Positions 61,456-64,000 of a stretch of 64,000 bases of DNA are shown here, piece after piece. Where the stretch lies: positions 1 through 64,000 of the forward strand of contig UQRW01000004.1 in NCBI GenBank assembly GCA_900543515.1, given 5' to 3'. This stretch comes from an uncultured Collinsella sp. (lineage in GTDB: Bacteria; Actinomycetota; Coriobacteriia; Coriobacteriales; Coriobacteriaceae). The position numbers and the translations under genes were made by a program. Every line of letters starts with the position of its first letter. Positions within the stretch are counted from its first letter, which is position 1. The notes beneath the pieces were generated by a model. The model saw only the letters and a list, made by a program, of their open reading frames with translations, did not search any database and had not been told where the DNA came from.

Positions 61456-62394
61456 CTAGTTGCCGAGGAACTCGGCAACGGTCTTGGCAATGCCTTCGCC
61501 GGTGAGGCCGTAGTGCGCAAAGACCTCGGGGCTCGTGCCGGTGATGACCGGCGCGTCGGGCAGGCTCAGGCACTTGACCGGACGCGGGCAATGCTCGCCC
61601 ACGACCTGCGCGACCATGGAGCCCAAGCCGCCAAAGGGGCTGTGCTCCTCGACGGTCACGACGGCGCGCGTGGCACCAGCGGCCTCGATCACGGCCTCGG
61701 CATCGAGCGGCTTGACGCAGTACATGTCGAGCACGGTGGCGGAGATGCCCTGCTCGGCGAGCAGATCGGCGGCGTCCACGGCATGGCGGACCATCTCACC
61801 GGTGGCGACAATCGTCACATCGGTGCCGCGACGCGCCCAGGTGGCACGATCCATCTGGAACGGGCACTCGTCCTCGGTATACACGTCCTCGACCGGGTTG
61901 CGGCCCACGCGGATATAGGCCGGCTTGTTGTCGGCAACCAGGGCGCGCACAAGCTCGGCAGTCTGAAAACGATCGCTCGGCAGATACACGCGCATGTTCG
62001 GGATAGCGCTCATGGCGGCGATATCCTGCGCGGAGTGATGGCTCATGCCCAGAGCGCCGTAGGACACGCCGCCCGAGATGCCGATGAGCTTGACGTTGGT
62101 GTTGGAGTACGAGACGTCGACCTTGCACTGCTCATACGAGCGCGTGGTCACAAAGGACGCCGGCGAGGCGGCCCAGGCCTTCTTGCCGCACGAAGCCATG
62201 CCGGCGGCGATACTCACCAGGTCCTGCTCGGCGATGCCGACCTCGACGGACTGCTGGGGGTACTGATCGAAGAACGGCGTGAGCGATGCGGAGCCGCGGG
62301 AGTCGGAGCACAGGACGACGATGTCCTTATCGGTCTCGGCGGCCTCGAGCAGCGTGTCGCAGATAACCTTGCGGTTGGCGATCTTGTTAGCCAT
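61456..62394 (-). CDS. Transketolase, C-terminal subunit
   Basis: 312 aa from ATG 62394. It holds the pyrimidine-binding and C-terminal domains of a split transketolase (VEVGIAEQDLVSIAAGMAS, ISGGVSYGALGMSHHSAQDIA, YIRVGRNPVEDVY, VVTVEEHSPFGGLGSMVAQVV). It overlaps the N-terminal subunit by 8 bp, so both are made together and form one thiamine-diphosphate enzyme moving two-carbon units. Split transketolases of this size commonly serve peripheral sugar pathways. Confidence 0.93.
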   Translation of the reverse strand: MANKIANRKVICDTLLEAAETDKDIVVLCSDSRGSASLTPFFDQYPQQSVEVGIAEQDLVSIAAGMASCGKKAWAASPASFVTTRSYEQCKVDVSYSNTNVKLIGISGGVSYGALGMSHHSAQDIAAMSAIPNMRVYLPSDRFQTAELVRALVADNKPAYIRVGRNPVEDVYTEDECPFQMDRATWARRGTDVTIVATGEMVRHAVDAADLLAEQGISATVLDMYCVKPLDAEAVIEAAGATRAVVTVEEHSPFGGLGSMVAQVVGEHCPRPVKCLSLPDAPVITGTSPEVFAHYGLTGEGIAKTVAEFLGN

Positions 62395-63223
62395 TGATGG
62401 CCTCCTTATGGGCAGCGAAATCGGCGATGATCTGGGCATATTCCTCATCGTTGGGCAGGTGATGATGCCAGGCGGCCTTGTCCTCCATGACGGGCGAGCC
62501 ATAGCCCTTCACCGTGTTGAGGATGATGACCGTGGGCTTTCCGCTGGTCTCGGCCGCAAGCGTCAGCGCAGCGTCGATGGCCTGGACGTCGTTGCCCGGA
62601 ATGGAGAGCACGTTCCAGCCGAAGGCGGCCCAGCGCTCCTCCTGCGAATCCTGCTTCATGACGTCCTCGGTGCTGCCGCTGATCTGCAGGCGGTTGCGGT
62701 CCACGAGCGCGCACAGGTTATCGAGCTGGTAGTTGCCGCCGCTCATGGCGCCTTCCCAGACCGAGCCCTCGGCAAGCTCGCCGTCGCCCATGATGGTGTA
62801 GACGCGGTAGTCGCGGCCGTCCATCTTGCCTGCAAGCGCCATGCCGACGGCCACGGGCAGGCCATGGCCCAGCGAACCGGAGTTCATCTCGATGCCCTTG
62901 AGCTTGTTGTTGGGGTGGCCGATGTAGGGGCTGCCGAACTTGGAGAAGCGGGCCTTGACGTCGTCGAGGTCCAGATAGCCCTCGTGGCACAGCACCGCGT
63001 AGTAGGCCTCCATGGCGTGGCCCTTGGAGAGCACAAAGCGGTCGCGGTTGGGATCGTCGACGGTCTCGGGCGAAATGTTAAGGTGGTTGGCGTAGAGGGT
63101 CATGAGGGCGTCGATCACCGACATGTCGCCGCCGATGTGGCCGCCGGCGCCGGCCATGATGATGTCGACGCAATCGCGGCGGAGGTCCCAGCGCAGGGAC
63201 TCAAGCTCTTCGATAGTTGCCAT
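62387..63223 (-). CDS. Transketolase, N-terminal (TPP-binding) subunit
   Basis: 278 aa from ATG 63223 (GAGGAGAG upstream). ThDP-diphosphate-binding motif GDGELAEGSVWEG..N near residues 143-170; RFVLSKGHAMEAYYAVL, MNSGSLGHGLPVAVGMALA and NTVKGYGSPVMEDKAAWHH are typical transketolase N-terminal sequence. It starts two bp after the isomerase stop and overlaps its partner subunit, giving a tight three-gene unit. Confidence 0.94.
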   Translation of the reverse strand: MATIEELESLRWDLRRDCVDIIMAGAGGHIGGDMSVIDALMTLYANHLNISPETVDDPNRDRFVLSKGHAMEAYYAVLCHEGYLDLDDVKARFSKFGSPYIGHPNNKLKGIEMNSGSLGHGLPVAVGMALAGKMDGRDYRVYTIMGDGELAEGSVWEGAMSGGNYQLDNLCALVDRNRLQISGSTEDVMKQDSQEERWAAFGWNVLSIPGNDVQAIDAALTLAAETSGKPTVIILNTVKGYGSPVMEDKAAWHHHLPNDEEYAQIIADFAAHKEAING

Positions 63224-63225
63224 TT

Positions 63226-64000
63226 CTACTCTCCTCGCAGGTAGGCTTTGACGTCTTCTTCGATGGGGTCGTACAGGTCGGGCTGGATGCCGATGTACTT
63301 GCATGCCTCGTAGAGCACCGGCACCACGTTGGCGTGAATAGCGACGCAGTGGTGGATGTAGGGGCCCTCGACGATCTTGGCCTCGAGGCGCTTGAGGTTT
63401 TCGACCTCGACCCACAGGTAGGTGCCCATGCCGGCCGGGCCGTCGATGCCGCGGGCGTTGCCCAGCAGCAGCGAATACTCGCCGTTGTCGCCGTCAAAGC
63501 GGGCAAGGGTGAGATCGCCGTGCTTGGCCTCGGCCGTCAGCGCGCCGGGGTGGTCGAAAGCCAGCGGGTAGGTGAGCTTGGGCTTGACGGCCGCGCAGCT
63601 GCAGGGCCAGGGGCCGCAGTGCTGCAGCAGCTCGCCGTTCTCGTTATCGGGATGGCGCACGGTCCAGTCGGCGAACATGCCGCGGTGACGGCCCAGGTCG
63701 GCGGCCTCGACCATCAGCGCGGTGATTGCGCCGTGGATATCGGTCTCGCATACGATAGGAATGCCCATCTCGTTGAGGATGGCGTTGGCGGCGCAGGGCA
63801 TAATGCCCAGCTCGTCCTGCAGGGCGTTCCAGCACTGGATGGCGCCGGCGTTGCAGCCGTACTTCTCGACCAGGCGCTTCATAGCGATGGCGAGCCCTGC
63901 GACCGCGGGGACCTTGTCCTCGGGTATGCAGATCTCAAAGCTGCGGCGAATGTGGTCGAGCATGGCGGCCATGGCCTGCTCGTCGCTCTGAGCGTCGTGC
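63226..64000 (-). CDS. L-fucose/L-arabinose-isomerase-like protein (5' end cut by window edge)
   Basis: The frame is open to base 64000, so only the last 257 residues are seen. Sequence such as AGLAIAMKRLVEKYGCNAGAIQCWNAL, GIPIVCETDIHGAITALMV and HCGPWPCSC matches the FucI/AraA-like isomerase family, with likely metal-ligand Glu, Asp and His. It should interconvert an aldose and a ketose. It is the most upstream visible gene of isomerase, split transketolase and FGGY kinase, so these probably degrade one sugar. Confidence 0.85.
   Translation of the reverse strand, partial: HDAQSDEQAMAAMLDHIRRSFEICIPEDKVPAVAGLAIAMKRLVEKYGCNAGAIQCWNALQDELGIMPCAANAILNEMGIPIVCETDIHGAITALMVEAADLGRHRGMFADWTVRHPDNENGELLQHCGPWPCSCAAVKPKLTYPLAFDHPGALTAEAKHGDLTLARFDGDNGEYSLLLGNARGIDGPAGMGTYLWVEVENLKRLEAKIVEGPYIHHCVAIHANVVPVLYEACKYIGIQPDLYDPIEEDVKAYLRGE

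Overview
The window is a high-GC, gene-dense chromosomal segment that best fits a gut Coriobacteriia actinobacterium of the Collinsella type. This is inferred from gene content: a dnaK-grpE-dnaJ-hspR operon plus clpB, a multi-TM LuxR-type regulator of the kind common in Coriobacteriia, PTS IIA and GH1 genes, luxS, hydrogenase maturation genes and a nadABC-niaR operon. No rRNA, tRNA or CRISPR array was recognised.

Layout. 1-4.6 kb: an FeS/FAD oxidoreductase (cut by the left edge) divergent from a TetR regulator and a DUF5692 membrane protein, with paired palindromes between them. 4.7-8.2 kb: a membrane-anchored acidic protein, an AAA/DUF4143 ATPase and a small protein. 8.3-21.3 kb: the stress-chaperone region (clpB; dnaK-grpE-dnaJ-hspR) with aconitase and a duplicated pair of secreted proteins between its halves. 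clpB and dnaK share a 27-bp dyad that is probably the HspR operator. 21.9-26.3 kb: ferredoxin and the NAD synthesis operon nadA-nadB-nadC-niaR behind a large palindromic operator. 26.5-28.5 kb: a LytTR response regulator with a sensor kinase interrupted by an in-frame stop. 29.2-30.9 kb: a complete IS200/IS605 element (tnpA, tnpB, both ends). 31-37.5 kb: thioredoxin, nikR and hypFCDE for [NiFe]-hydrogenase maturation. 37.6-46.3 kb: a HAD phosphatase, a lipoprotein, PTS IIA, pyrE, mgtA with a candidate leader peptide, and a LuxR membrane regulator. 46.7-51 kb: a zinc-ribbon/SPFH envelope module resembling Bacillus YdjGHI, plus a lipoprotein. 51.1-55.1 kb: a three-gene sensory system. 55.2-64 kb: GH1 phospho-beta-glucosidase, an ATPase flanked by direct repeats, DUF4867, luxS, and a sugar operon of isomerase, split transketolase and FGGY kinase running off the right edge.

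The most unusual content is not protein-coding. Intergenic spaces hold many distinct families of inverted repeats, nearly always directly 3' of a stop codon. One composite element of about 140-220 bp occurs four times (16.8, 38.6, 40.6 and 61.4 kb). Its nested stems are kept by compensatory changes, and an internal GAAA/TTGA junction (tandem G.A pairs) is invariant. It behaves like a structured RNA or a 3'-end element and I do not recognise it as a described family. Other families include a 62-bp palindromic unit in triplicate at two loci, TGTTACAGAT palindromes, TTGCGGTGAAATAG hairpins, and hairpins with a constant loop around AACGTCCCC and a variable stem.
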